Counted from the first letter of the stretch, positions 26,267-36,784 are shown. The stretch: 64,000 nt of DNA from Thalassospira sp. TSL5-1 (GCF_001907695.1 NZ_KV880638.1:434882-498881), one strand, 5' to 3'. The notes: a model not told the origin generated them from the letters alone. Program-made: numbers and translations.

Positions 26267-26743
26267 ATGCAAAAGACCATTGAGATCAAGGATCAGGCCG
26301 GGACCGAGGACCTTGCCGCCCGCCTGGCCGCCGTAGCCGGAAAAGGCGATGTGATTTTGATGCACGGCACATTGGGCATGGGCAAAAGTGCCTTTTGCCG
26401 TGCCTATATTCGCGCCCTTGCCAATAACCCGCATGAAGAAGTCCCCAGCCCGACCTTCACCCTGGTGCAGATTTATGACCTGGAGCCGGTACCCGTTTGG
26501 CATTTTGACCTTTACCGCCTGTCCGACCCCGAAGAGGTCCATGAGCTGGATATTGAAGATGCCTTTAGCGAGGCCGTCAGCCTGATCGAATGGCCCGACC
26601 GATTGGAATATTTAACGCCTGAAACCCGCCTGGATATTTATATCGAACCCGGACCAAACCCCGATGCCCGCCAGATAAAGCTGGTTGCGCACGGCGATGA
26701 GTGGGCAAAGCGCCTTGCGACCCTTGACGGGAACATGGCATGA
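26267..26743 (+). CDS. tsaE: tRNA threonylcarbamoyladenosine biosynthesis ATPase TsaE
   Basis: TsaE is the ATPase that works with TsaB and TsaD to make t6A37 in tRNAs reading ANN codons. The 158-residue product has a Walker A motif GTLGMGKS at residues 34-41, then PSPTFTLVQIY and HFDLYRL, and the EWPDRL motif near residue 105-110. A GTG at 26255 is an alternative start. It heads a chain of genes with 4-base overlaps (tsaE-amgK-murU), the standard alphaproteobacterial order. Confidence 0.96.
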   Translation: MQKTIEIKDQAGTEDLAARLAAVAGKGDVILMHGTLGMGKSAFCRAYIRALANNPHEEVPSPTFTLVQIYDLEPVPVWHFDLYRLSDPEEVHELDIEDAFSEAVSLIEWPDRLEYLTPETRLDIYIEPGPNPDARQIKLVAHGDEWAKRLATLDGNMA

Positions 26744-27834
26744 GCCAGCAGCAAAGAATGACGGTGATTGATGATTTTTTGCATCATCATGGCTGGGCGG
26801 ATGCCGCGCGCGAACAATTGGTCGATGATGCCTCGGCCCGGAAGTATTTTCGCCTCGAACGCGGGTTTGAAACCGCGCTTTTGATGGATTTTGCCCCCGA
26901 TGCCGTATCGATTGACCCGCATGGGCTGAGTGACCAGCCAGAGCGCCCGGCCTCAATTGCGCCCGTGGTGCAGATGACGGCTTTGTTTACCTCTCTGGGT
27001 TGGCGCGTGCCACATATTTTGGCCCATGATATTGATCGTGGCCTTGCCCTGATCGAGGATTTTGGCGACCTGACCTTTACCCGTGCCCTTGAAATGGGCG
27101 ATATCGCGCCGGTCAGCCTGTATATCCGCGCGACCGATGCCTTGATTGCCCTGCATCATCGGGCGGATGTTATTGAAGAAATGGCAAAGGATGCTGAGGG
27201 TTCGGAACTGGTTGTTTATCGGCCGGAAAATCTGCGTCGTCAGCTTGCCAGTTTTGGCCGCGATTATGTCCCGCTGGTGATTGCCGATGAGGCCCGGCGG
27301 GCAGAAGCGATGCAGGATTTTGATACGCTGCTCGATCACATCCTGCCGCAATGCTGGGATGCCGGGCAAACCCTGATTCATCGTGATTACCATGTGGATA
27401 ATTTGATGCTGGTCGATACCGATGATGGCGGAGTTGATTGCGGCATTATTGATTTTCAGGACGCGGCCATTGCTCCACGCCCCTATGATCTGGTGTCGCT
27501 GTTGCGCGATGTGCGCCATGATGTGGGCCTTGATATTGAACGCGCTATGCTCGATCGCTATCTGGCGGCATTCCCCGGGATGGACGAAGCCACCTTTCAC
27601 CGCGCCTATATTGCCACCGGCATGGTGCGCAATTTTCGCATTTTGGGCCGGTTTGGCTGGCTGGCGCGCGAAAGTGGCAAAATGCGCTATCTGGAATTTG
27701 TCCCGCGCTGTTGGGAGCTGATTTTGCGCGGGGCACAGCAAAACCTGCCGGAACTGGCGCAATGGGTGGATAAACATATTCCCGCCCGTGCCCGTTTGGC
27801 CCCTGTCATCCCCAAAAATGGACCGGAAGCATGA
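26740..27834 (+). CDS. amgK: N-acetylmuramate/N-acetylglucosamine kinase AmgK-like
   Basis: The 364-residue protein is an aminoglycoside-phosphotransferase-fold kinase. The catalytic loop is HRDYHVDN (about residues 214-221) and the metal-binding Asp is in IIDFQDA (about 238). In Pseudomonas and Caulobacter the enzyme phosphorylates MurNAc and GlcNAc at C1 during peptidoglycan recycling. The assignment rests on the next gene, a MurU-type nucleotidyltransferase that overlaps by 4 bases. This pathway bypasses de novo UDP-MurNAc synthesis and is known to lower fosfomycin sensitivity. Confidence 0.88.
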   Translation: MSQQQRMTVIDDFLHHHGWADAAREQLVDDASARKYFRLERGFETALLMDFAPDAVSIDPHGLSDQPERPASIAPVVQMTALFTSLGWRVPHILAHDIDRGLALIEDFGDLTFTRALEMGDIAPVSLYIRATDALIALHHRADVIEEMAKDAEGSELVVYRPENLRRQLASFGRDYVPLVIADEARRAEAMQDFDTLLDHILPQCWDAGQTLIHRDYHVDNLMLVDTDDGGVDCGIIDFQDAAIAPRPYDLVSLLRDVRHDVGLDIERAMLDRYLAAFPGMDEATFHRAYIATGMVRNFRILGRFGWLARESGKMRYLEFVPRCWELILRGAQQNLPELAQWVDKHIPARARLAPVIPKNGPEA

Positions 27835-28562
27835 GCACTAAAATGCACCCTGTATTAAAACCGGCGCAGGCGATGGTTTTGGCGGCGGGCCTTGGCAAGC
27901 GGATGCGCCCGATTACCGATAAACTGCCCAAGCCCTTGGTGCCCGTGGCCGGCAAACCGATGCTGGATCATGTGCTGGACCGGCTGGGTGATGCCGGGTT
28001 TGACCGGGTGGTGGTGAATAACCATTACCTAGGCGAAATGATTTCGGCGCATGTGGCAAACCGGGATTTTCCGGTAGTTGTCAACTCGGCCGAGGCAGAA
28101 TTGCTGGAAACCGGGGGCGGGGTGCAAAATGCCCTGCCATTGCTGGATGATACCGCCATTTTGGTTGCCAATGCCGATATGTATTGGACCGAAGGAACCG
28201 AGCCGCTATTTGAACGCATGATGGATGCTTTTGATGCGGAGCATATGGATGCCCTGCTGGCGATTGTGCCGGTTGAGGGGGCCTTTGGCTATGAGGGGGC
28301 GGGCGATTTTTTCTGGCAGGTGGATGGCCGGTTGAAACGGCGTGGGTCTGCACCGCATGCGCCCTATGTTTTCACGGGCATTCAGATATTAAATCCGCGC
28401 CTGTTTGAAGGCCTGCTGCCAGGCAATTTTTCGTTAAATGTGATTTATGACCGGGCGCTGGAAAGTGGCCGTTGTTATGGGCTGGTGCATGACGGGCGCT
28501 GGTTTCATATCGGCACGCCAGATGCTTTGGCAGATGCGGAACGAACCCTGGCAGGTCAATAA
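27831..28562 (+). CDS. murU: MurNAc-1-phosphate uridylyltransferase MurU-like
   Basis: The 243-residue sugar nucleotidyltransferase has the signature AAGLGKRMRPITDKLPKPLVP (cut at residues 18-38), VANADMYW for the metal-binding Asp, and a C-terminal WFHIGTPDAL. With the adjacent AmgK-like kinase it most likely turns MurNAc-1-P into UDP-MurNAc. Other sugar-1-phosphate substrates cannot be excluded from sequence. ATGA overlap with amgK indicates coupling; a 128-base gap precedes addB. Confidence 0.87.
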   Translation: MSTKMHPVLKPAQAMVLAAGLGKRMRPITDKLPKPLVPVAGKPMLDHVLDRLGDAGFDRVVVNNHYLGEMISAHVANRDFPVVVNSAEAELLETGGGVQNALPLLDDTAILVANADMYWTEGTEPLFERMMDAFDAEHMDALLAIVPVEGAFGYEGAGDFFWQVDGRLKRRGSAPHAPYVFTGIQILNPRLFEGLLPGNFSLNVIYDRALESGRCYGLVHDGRWFHIGTPDALADAERTLAGQ

Positions 28563-28690
28563 GGTCGTGTTTTAAGGCCGTTGGACCGGGTGTCAAACCG
28601 GGTGGTTTTGCGCTAGGTTTGCGGAGCGGTTGTTCTGAACTTCGCCCATTGAGGGCTTTGTCAGGCAGGGCGCAATAAACTGGGACAAAA

Positions 28691-31600
28691 ATGACAGAAA
28701 ATCTGTTTTATATTCCGCCAGGTGCCCCCTTTGCTGATATGATTGCCCGGCAATTGCTGCGCGAAACGGCGGATCAGCCGGTTATTCTGTCTGATACTTT
28801 GCTTTTGGTGCCCAACCGCCGCTCCTGCAAGGTGATGCGCGATGCCTTTTTGCGCCAGACCGAGGGCCGGGTAACGTTGCTGCCGACCATTCGCCCGTTA
28901 GGCGAGGCGGACGAAGACGAACTGGCAATGTTTGGCAAGGCCGATCAGGATGTGGTGCTAAATCTGCCGCCTGCCATTCCGGATTTGCAACGAAAATTGC
29001 TGTTAACACGGCTGATCATGTCGCGCGCCGATTACAAGGGCGAAAAACCCACCGCCGACCAAGCGGCACGACTGGCGGGGGAGCTGGCGCGGTTTTTAGA
29101 CCAGGTGCAAACGGAAAACTGCCAGTTTGATGACCTGGAAGGGCTGGTGCCCGCCGAATTTGCCCAGCACTGGCAATTGACGCTGGAATTTTTGCAAATT
29201 CTGACCAAATTCTGGCCCGATATTTTGGCCGATCAGGGAGTGAGTGACCGCGCAGCGCGGCGCAATGCCATGATCGCCGCCCAGATTGAACTTTGGCAAA
29301 GCAACCCGCCTGCCTATCCGGTGATTGTGGCGGGTTCTACCGCACCCTTCCCGGCCCTGCGCGACCTGATGGGGGCTGTTTTGGCTCTGCCTCAGGGGCG
29401 GGTGGTGCTGCCAGGCTTGATGACCGGTCTGTCGGCAGGCGATTGGCTTGCCATTGCCGATGATGCCGCCCATCCGCAACATTTATTGTCCCGCCTGCTG
29501 ACCCATATTGACCATTCCCCGGCCACTGTGCGCCCCTGGGGCGGGGGGGATGATGTGGCGATGACAGATGATGCGCCGTGGGATGGCGAGGATGTTCCGC
29601 CCTATTTTGCCGAAATACCCTATGACGGGCTGCTGGATGATGCCTATTCGCAATCCTATTCAGAGCCTGTATCGAAAATCGCGCCTGCAGGCGCGATGCG
29701 TGATCTGTTTGATGATGTTCCCGCCCCGGAAAGTCCAATGTCCACGGTGGTGGAAACGGCCTTGCCAGATGATCGCCCGCTGCCCCCGGCGGATGAGGAC
29801 GGTGTTCCATCCGCCCAGGCGGAACGCCGCCGTTTGGTACGCGAGGCCTTGCGCCCGGCCCAAACCACCGATCAGTGGCGCTATATTCGCAATTTTGCCC
29901 CGGATGTTCTCGATGGGGTGTTGCGGGTGGATTGTTCGGGCGCGCGCGAGGAAGCCGCGACCATTGCGCTGATGATGCGCCAGGCGCTGGAGCAACCCGG
30001 GAAAACCTGTGCGCTGGTCACACCGGACCGGGGTCTGGCCCGGCGGGTGGCGACCGAGCTGCGCCGTTGGGAAGTGGATGTGGATGATTCCGCCGGTGTG
30101 CCCCTGCATGATACGGCCCCGGCCATTTTCCTGCGGCTGGTGGTGCGCACGGTGCAGGAACAGTTTGCCCCTGTGCCGTTGCTGGAATTGTTAAAACACC
30201 CGTTATGTGCCGCTGGCATGGCCCCGGAAACCTTCAGGACCCATACCCGCTTACTGGAATTGCAGATTTTACGTGGACCAAGGCCGGGACCGGGGCTGGA
30301 TGGCCTGATCAGTGCCATTGATGGCTGGCGTGATGAAACGATTGATCGCATTGGCAAAAGCAATGCCGCCAACGCCGCCCCGCGTATCGAGCGCATTCGC
30401 GATGATCATAACCGTTTGTGTGCGTTGGTAAGCGCGCTTGAAGCGGCGTTGTTGCCGCTGCGCGATTTGATGGACGATAAAACCATTTTGCCGGTTGAGG
30501 CCTTGCGCACCCATGTGCGCTGTTGCGAAATTCTGGCCGCAACCGACCAGCAGGAAGGGGCAGACCGCCTGTGGCGCGGCGATGCGGGCGAGGCCCTGGC
30601 CGATTTTGTTTATGAATTGCTACAGGCCCTGCCGGGGTTCGAGGTGCTGCAAGGCGCACGCTATGGCGCTTTTCTTGATGCGCTGATGGCGGACCGTGCT
30701 GTTCGCCCGCGTTTTGGCAAACATCCGCGCCTGTTTATTTGGGGCACGGTCGAAGCACAAATGCAGCAGGCCGATTTAACCATTTTGGGCGGCTTGAACG
30801 AAGGTGTTTGGCCGCCCGAAGCCGGGTCCGACCCGTGGATGAGTCGCCCGATGCGGCGCAAATTTGGCCTGCCCGCACCCGAACATCGCATCGGCCAATC
30901 CGCGCATGACTTTCAGCAGCTATTTTGTGCGCCACAGGTGGTGATGACCCGTGCCTTGCGGGTGGGCGGCACACCAACAGTGCCGTCGCGGTGGTTGTTA
31001 CGGATTGAAAACATTTTGCGGAAATCCGGTATCGTGATGGAACGGGCGGATGCGGCGCAATGGCGGCAACTGGCCGACCAGCTTGATGAACCAACAGCGG
31101 AAATGCGGGTTCGCATTGGCCGCCCGGCCCCAACCCCGCCCATTGAGGCGCGGCCCAACCGCCTGTCCGTCACGCAAATTGAAACCTGGATGCGTGACCC
31201 CTATGCGATTTATGCCCGGCATATCCTGAAATTGCAGCGCCTGGATGATATTGACCTTGATCCCGGCGCGGCGGATTACGGCAATTATATTCACGAGGCG
31301 CTGGATCGTTTTATCAGCCAGTATCACGACCATTTACCTGCCGATTCGGAAAACCGTTTGTTGATGATCGGCGAGGAGGTTTTTGCCCCGCTAAAGGCCC
31401 GTCCGGGCTTATGGGCCTTTTGGTGGCCGCGTTTTCAACGCATTGCCAAATGGTTTGTCCAAACCGAAGCAGGACGGCGGGCTTATTTGCGGGCATCCTT
31501 TAGCGAACGGCAGGGAAGTTTCACTCTGGGCTCCGGGTTTGAAGTTTATGCCCGTGCCGACCGGGTGGATGTGCTGCGCGATGGCGGTATTGCGATTATC

Positions 31601-32020
31601 GATTATAAAACCGGTGTGCCCCCAACTGCGCGCGACGTGATGAATGGTTTTGCCCCGCAATTGCCGCTGGAAGGGGCGATTGCCGAACAGGGCGGGTTCG
31701 AGGCAGTCGAAAAAGGCCCCCCGGCATCCTATGCCTTCTGGAAGCTGTCGGGCGGCGACCCGGCCGGGGAAATCAGGGAAATTGATACCGCCAAAATGAA
31801 AACCACGCCGCACGATTTGGCGCAAAATGCCATTGCCGGGGTGGCCGCCCTTGCCACGGCCTTTGCTGATGCGACAACGCCGTATCTCAGTGTGCCGCAC
31901 CCCGATAATGCGCCGAAATATTCGGACTATGTGCATCTGTCCCGCGCGCGCGAATGGATGGGCAGCGAAGAAACCAGCGATGACAGCCCGGCATTGCTTG
32001 GCGGTGGAGGCGCGAAATGA
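28691..32020 (+). CDS. addB: Double-strand break repair protein AddB
   Basis: AddB pairs with AddA to resect DNA ends for RecA loading. The 1109-residue protein has a degenerate N-terminal helicase region (LLVPNRRSCKVM, no Walker A) and a C-terminal PD-(D/E)XK nuclease with IIDYKTG near residue 968-974. A poorly conserved acidic, Pro-rich insert lies at about 280-390. The nuclease half (about 830-1109) contains no cysteine, so the iron-sulphur cluster known from Bacillus AddB must be absent. addA starts within its stop codon. Confidence 0.95.
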   Translation: MTENLFYIPPGAPFADMIARQLLRETADQPVILSDTLLLVPNRRSCKVMRDAFLRQTEGRVTLLPTIRPLGEADEDELAMFGKADQDVVLNLPPAIPDLQRKLLLTRLIMSRADYKGEKPTADQAARLAGELARFLDQVQTENCQFDDLEGLVPAEFAQHWQLTLEFLQILTKFWPDILADQGVSDRAARRNAMIAAQIELWQSNPPAYPVIVAGSTAPFPALRDLMGAVLALPQGRVVLPGLMTGLSAGDWLAIADDAAHPQHLLSRLLTHIDHSPATVRPWGGGDDVAMTDDAPWDGEDVPPYFAEIPYDGLLDDAYSQSYSEPVSKIAPAGAMRDLFDDVPAPESPMSTVVETALPDDRPLPPADEDGVPSAQAERRRLVREALRPAQTTDQWRYIRNFAPDVLDGVLRVDCSGAREEAATIALMMRQALEQPGKTCALVTPDRGLARRVATELRRWEVDVDDSAGVPLHDTAPAIFLRLVVRTVQEQFAPVPLLELLKHPLCAAGMAPETFRTHTRLLELQILRGPRPGPGLDGLISAIDGWRDETIDRIGKSNAANAAPRIERIRDDHNRLCALVSALEAALLPLRDLMDDKTILPVEALRTHVRCCEILAATDQQEGADRLWRGDAGEALADFVYELLQALPGFEVLQGARYGAFLDALMADRAVRPRFGKHPRLFIWGTVEAQMQQADLTILGGLNEGVWPPEAGSDPWMSRPMRRKFGLPAPEHRIGQSAHDFQQLFCAPQVVMTRALRVGGTPTVPSRWLLRIENILRKSGIVMERADAAQWRQLADQLDEPTAEMRVRIGRPAPTPPIEARPNRLSVTQIETWMRDPYAIYARHILKLQRLDDIDLDPGAADYGNYIHEALDRFISQYHDHLPADSENRLLMIGEEVFAPLKARPGLWAFWWPRFQRIAKWFVQTEAGRRAYLRASFSERQGSFTLGSGFEVYARADRVDVLRDGGIAIIDYKTGVPPTARDVMNGFAPQLPLEGAIAEQGGFEAVEKGPPASYAFWKLSGGDPAGEIREIDTAKMKTTPHDLAQNAIAGVAALATAFADATTPYLSVPHPDNAPKYSDYVHLSRAREWMGSEETSDDSPALLGGGGAK

Positions 32021-35000
32021 GCCAGTTCTTGAACAACATGTCAGGGGCGATTGAGGGTGGGGATGATCCCAATATCCTGCAACGCCGGGCTTCCGACCCG
32101 ATGGCATCGGTTTGGGTGTCGGCATCGGCCGGGGCGGGGAAAACCAAGGTTTTGTCGGACCGGGTTTTGCGACTGATGCTTTCGGGTACCGAACCGCACC
32201 GTATTTTATGCCTGACCTTTACCAAGGCGGCCGCTGCCGAAATGGCCAACCGTGTCAATGAACGGCTGGGACGCTGGGCGACGATGGAAGATGCCGATTT
32301 GCAGCGTGATTTGGCGGATTTGTCTGGCGCGGCACCGGCTGCGGATGAAACCAGGCGGGCACGGCGTTTGTTTGCCAGTGTGCTCGATGCGCCGGGTGGC
32401 ATGAAAATCCAGACCATTCATGCCTTTTGCCAGTCCCTGTTGCGGCGCTTCCCGCTGGAGGCCGGACTTGCCCCGCATTTCGAGGTGATGGACGACCGTA
32501 CCGCAGCCGAAACAATGGCTGATACCCAGGAAGAAGTGCTAGCTTATGCGCGAAGCGGCCATGACCCGATTTTGACCGATGCCCTGGCCGTTGTGACCGG
32601 GCAGGTACGGGAAGGGGCCTTTGGCGAGGTGATGCGTGACCTTGCCCGTGAGCGGGGCCGCCTTAAACGGATGCTGGATGCCCATCATGGCCGGGACCGC
32701 ATGTGCGACGCGGTTTATAAATCGCTCGGTGTTGCCCCGGGGCAAACGGCCGATAAATTGCTGCGTGATGCTTTGGCCGATGGGGCCTTTGACCGGCAGG
32801 GTTTGATGATGGCGCTGGCAGCCCTTGAAGCAGGCACCAAAACGGATAAGGACCGTGTGCCCGCCCTGGCCCAGTTTTTGGAAAAAACCACGGTAGAGGA
32901 CCGCATTGCGGTTTTTAACGATTATCGCAGTGTGTTTTTTACCGCATCCACCGGCGAGCCGCGGGCCAAGCTGATTACCAAAAAGGCGGGTGAAAACCAC
33001 CCGGCAGGCGCAGATGCCTTGGAACAGGAATGTGCCCGCCTGGTTGAACTTGAGAAAAACCGCAAGGCGGCGCTTTTGGCGCAATCCACATCCGCGCTGA
33101 TTTGCATGGGCGAGGCGATGCTGGCGCGTTATGCGCGCAAAAAGGCGCTGCATGCCTGGCTGGATTATGACGACCTGATTTTAAACAGTGTGCGTTTGCT
33201 TGAACAGCAGGCCGGTATTGCCGGTTGGGTGCTGTTTAAACTGGATGAAGGCCTAGATCATATCCTGATTGACGAGGCCCAGGATACCAACCCCGAACAA
33301 TGGAAAGTGGTGCAAATTCTGGCCGAGGAGTTTTTCAACGATGCCAGCCAGCACGAAGATAAACCCCGCACCATCTTTGCCGTTGGGGATGCGAAACAAT
33401 CAATTTACAGCTTTCAGCGCGCCGATCCTGAAAAATTTGCCGAAATGCGCCGCCATTTTGCCCGCCGTGCCGCCGAGATCGCGGCGGAATGGCGCGAAGT
33501 GCCGATGAATATTTCCTTCCGCTCAACTTCGGCCGTGCTGGGCACGGTGGACCGGGTTTTTGCCGGGCCCATTGCCAGGCAGGGTGTTGGCGATGACGGG
33601 CAAAATGTGGCCCACCAGGCCTTTCGCCAGGGCCATGCCGGGCGCATTGAATTATGGCCGCCCGTGGCCCCCGAACCGCGCGAGGACCAGGAACCCTGGA
33701 CACCGCCCACCCGTGTTGTGCGGCTGGAGGACCCGGAAATCCGGCTGGCGCGGGTGATTGCCGGGCGCATTCGCCATGCGGTGGATTCGCGCGAAATTTT
33801 GCCATCGCGCGGGCGGGCGGTACGCGCCGGGGATTTCATGATTTTGGTGCGCCGCCGGACGGCCTTTGTTGACGAGGTGGTCAAGGCGCTTAAGGAACGC
33901 AATGTACCTGTCGCCGGGGTGGACCGGATGGAAATCACCGAACAGTTGGCGGTGATGGACCTGATCGCCTTTGGCCGGTTCCTGTTGATGACTGATGATG
34001 ATTTGAATTTGGCGACTTTGCTGAAAAGCCCGATCATTGGCTTTGACGAGGAACAGTTGTTTAACCTTGCCTATAACCGCCGCCGCACCCTGTGGCATGC
34101 CCTGCGCGAACGGGCCGATGAAAGCCCGGAATTTGGCCGCGCCTATGCGTTTTTGGCACGCTGGTTGGGCCGGGTGGATTATGAACGCCCGTTTGAACTG
34201 TATGGTGAATTGCTGGGCGGACGCGGCGAGGATGCGCGCGGGGTGCGCGCCCGGCTGGTCGGGCGTTTGGGGATCGAGGCCAATGACCCGATTGACGAAT
34301 TCCTGAACCTTGCGATGAATTACGAGGCCGAACACGCCCCAACCCTGCAGGGCTTTTTGCACTGGCTGATGGCGGGCGAGGCCGAGATCAAGCGTGACCT
34401 TGAACAAAGCGGGCGTGATGAAGTGCGTATCATGACGGTGCATGGGGCCAAGGGGTTGCAGGCCCCGATCGTGTTTTTGCCCGATACCATGCAGGTGCCC
34501 ACCCAGTCGCCCAACCTGTTTTGGCAGGACCGGGACCAGTTGATGTTCTGGTTGCCGCGTGTGGCACTGGAAAATGACCGGGTAAAGCTGCTGCGTGATG
34601 ACATCGCGCTAAAACGCGATCAGGAATATAACCGTTTGCTGTATGTGGCGCTGACCCGGGCCGAAGATCGGCTTTATATTTGTGGCTGGCAGGGTAAATC
34701 AAAACCGCCTGCACATTGCTGGTATAATTTGTGTGAAATGGCACTTGCCGAATTTGCCGACGAGACGGAAATGGATTTTGCCAGTGTTTCGCCATCCGGC
34801 TGGGTCGGGCCAGGCTTTGTTTGGGAAACGGAACAAATGACCGAGCCCAAACCGGAAAAGGGCCATACCGACACGCTTGCCCCTGTGAGTTCGGCTGACG
34901 CAGAGGGGGATCAGGTGCAGATGATGGCGGGTATTGAAAAGCTGATGCGCACGATTGCGCCCGAAGAAGTGTATCCGCCCCGCCCGCTGGCCCCCAGTCG

Positions 35001-35547
35001 TCCGCTGGAAGATGAACCATCGGTGCAATCGCCTTTGGGCGGGGATCAGGGGCAAAGTTTCAAACGCGGGATTTTGATCCATAAATTGCTGGAGCTTCTG
35101 CCCGACCTGTCGCCCGAACGGCGTTTTGATGCGGCAGAACGGTTTTTAAGTCAGCCGGTACATGGGTTAAGCCCCGATCAGCAATTTGAAATTGCCACCG
35201 AGACTCTGGCGATTTTTGACAACCCCGATTTCGCGCCGATTTTTGGCCCCGCGTCGCGGGCCGAGGTGCCTTTGGTTGGTATTGTCGGTGGCGATGTGGT
35301 TTCCGCCCAGATTGACCGGCTGGTGATTTCGGGCGATGAGGTGATGATTGTGGATTATAAAACCAACCGCCCGCCGCCGCGTGACGTGGAACAAACGCCG
35401 ATGGCGTATCGGCGGCAAATGGCGATTTATCGCGACGCATTGACTCAGATGTATCCCGATAAAATCATTCGCTGCCATATTCTCTGGACGAATGGCCCGT
35501 GGATGGTGGAACTGCCTGAAAGTCTGATGCGAATGCAACGCGCTTGA
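32017..35547 (+). CDS. addA: Double-strand break repair helicase AddA
   Basis: AddA is the UvrD-type helicase-nuclease subunit. The 1176 residues include Walker A (ASAGAGKT, 36-43), motif II LIDEAQDTNPEQW (about 417), GDAKQSIYSFQRAD, motif V/VI (VHGAKGLQAPIVFLPD and LYVALTRAEDRLY), and a C-terminal PD-(D/E)XK nuclease with MIVDYKTNRPPP (about 1110). It is complete. The 4-base overlap with addB fixes the start and couples the subunits. Confidence 0.97.
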   Translation: MSQFLNNMSGAIEGGDDPNILQRRASDPMASVWVSASAGAGKTKVLSDRVLRLMLSGTEPHRILCLTFTKAAAAEMANRVNERLGRWATMEDADLQRDLADLSGAAPAADETRRARRLFASVLDAPGGMKIQTIHAFCQSLLRRFPLEAGLAPHFEVMDDRTAAETMADTQEEVLAYARSGHDPILTDALAVVTGQVREGAFGEVMRDLARERGRLKRMLDAHHGRDRMCDAVYKSLGVAPGQTADKLLRDALADGAFDRQGLMMALAALEAGTKTDKDRVPALAQFLEKTTVEDRIAVFNDYRSVFFTASTGEPRAKLITKKAGENHPAGADALEQECARLVELEKNRKAALLAQSTSALICMGEAMLARYARKKALHAWLDYDDLILNSVRLLEQQAGIAGWVLFKLDEGLDHILIDEAQDTNPEQWKVVQILAEEFFNDASQHEDKPRTIFAVGDAKQSIYSFQRADPEKFAEMRRHFARRAAEIAAEWREVPMNISFRSTSAVLGTVDRVFAGPIARQGVGDDGQNVAHQAFRQGHAGRIELWPPVAPEPREDQEPWTPPTRVVRLEDPEIRLARVIAGRIRHAVDSREILPSRGRAVRAGDFMILVRRRTAFVDEVVKALKERNVPVAGVDRMEITEQLAVMDLIAFGRFLLMTDDDLNLATLLKSPIIGFDEEQLFNLAYNRRRTLWHALRERADESPEFGRAYAFLARWLGRVDYERPFELYGELLGGRGEDARGVRARLVGRLGIEANDPIDEFLNLAMNYEAEHAPTLQGFLHWLMAGEAEIKRDLEQSGRDEVRIMTVHGAKGLQAPIVFLPDTMQVPTQSPNLFWQDRDQLMFWLPRVALENDRVKLLRDDIALKRDQEYNRLLYVALTRAEDRLYICGWQGKSKPPAHCWYNLCEMALAEFADETEMDFASVSPSGWVGPGFVWETEQMTEPKPEKGHTDTLAPVSSADAEGDQVQMMAGIEKLMRTIAPEEVYPPRPLAPSRPLEDEPSVQSPLGGDQGQSFKRGILIHKLLELLPDLSPERRFDAAERFLSQPVHGLSPDQQFEIATETLAIFDNPDFAPIFGPASRAEVPLVGIVGGDVVSAQIDRLVISGDEVMIVDYKTNRPPPRDVEQTPMAYRRQMAIYRDALTQMYPDKIIRCHILWTNGPWMVELPESLMRMQRA

Positions 35548-35640
35548 CCTTTGGCTTCTGCCTGCCTACCTTTGCACCCATAAGCGGATCGAGGTTACCC
35601 GCTTGGGTGCATGACCTCGTAACAACTAGGATCTGACAGA

Positions 35641-35961
<321 letters not shown>

Positions 35962-35986
35962 TCAGGTGTGATCGAACGGAATATTG

Positions 35987-36025
35987 AAAAAGGCGGGCGC
36001 TAAAATGCCCGCCTTTTCTTTTTTT
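35987..36025 (+). terminator. trxA: trxA terminator
   Basis: An 11- to 12-base stem (about 35987-35998 with 36007-36017) is followed by CTTTTTTT. Confidence 0.9.
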
Positions 36026-36045
36026 CATCCTACCAGGAGGCAAAA

Positions 36046-36744
36046 TTGCCCGAAATGATCAGGCTTAAATCGGCAATTGACGGGTTTGAATTTGATGCGT
36101 GGCACGGAAAAACCGACGGGGTGCGCAAAGGCGGGCTGGTTTTGATCCAGGAGATTTTTGGTCTGGACCATTACATCCTGGAAGATGCCAAACGCTGGGT
36201 TGCCCAGGGGTATGAAGTGATCGTGCCTTCGATGTTTGATCGCCAGGAACGGGGTTTTGTGGCCGATCATGATGCGGATGGCATTGCGACGGGTCTTAAA
36301 TATTCTCGTGAAAATGGTACTGAAAACCCGGTTTCGGATGTGCAGGCCTGTGTGGATGCCCTAAGGCAGGACGGGCCGGTATTTTTGATTGGCTATTGTT
36401 ACGGCGGGACCGTTGGCTGGCGTGCGGCAGCCGCGATAGACGCATTATCGGCGGTTGTCAGCTATTATGGCGGTGGTGTTGCCGCGATTGCCGATATGGA
36501 ACCAAAATGCCCGGTGATCTTCAATTTCGGGCGCAAAGACCCGAATATCCCTGCCGATGATGTGATGGCAACGATCAAGGCGGCGCATCCTGCGGTGCCG
36601 GTGCATATTTATGAAAATTCCGGGCATGGCTTTAACAATGATGGCAGGCCGGATTCCAACCTTGAAGATGCCCGTCTTGCACGCGCAAGGGCCAGTGCCC
36701 TGTTTGATGCCTGTGGTGCAGTCATGCCGGGCAAAAGACCTTAA
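36046..36744 (+). CDS. Dienelactone hydrolase family protein
   Basis: This 232-residue alpha/beta hydrolase has a cysteine nucleophile in IGYCYGGT, Asp in the GRKDPNIP region and His in NSGHGFNNDGRP, the triad of dienelactone hydrolases (carboxymethylenebutenolidase). No aromatic-degradation genes surround it, so the true substrate is open. The start is TTG at 36046: a perfect AGGAGG (36035-36040) is 5 bases ahead of it, while the first ATG (36055) is too far from that site and would cut the conserved N-terminus. Confidence 0.92.
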   Translation: MPEMIRLKSAIDGFEFDAWHGKTDGVRKGGLVLIQEIFGLDHYILEDAKRWVAQGYEVIVPSMFDRQERGFVADHDADGIATGLKYSRENGTENPVSDVQACVDALRQDGPVFLIGYCYGGTVGWRAAAAIDALSAVVSYYGGGVAAIADMEPKCPVIFNFGRKDPNIPADDVMATIKAAHPAVPVHIYENSGHGFNNDGRPDSNLEDARLARARASALFDACGAVMPGKRP

Positions 36745-36784
36745 ATATCTAAAGCGATTTGTCTTGCATCAGGACCATTACAAC

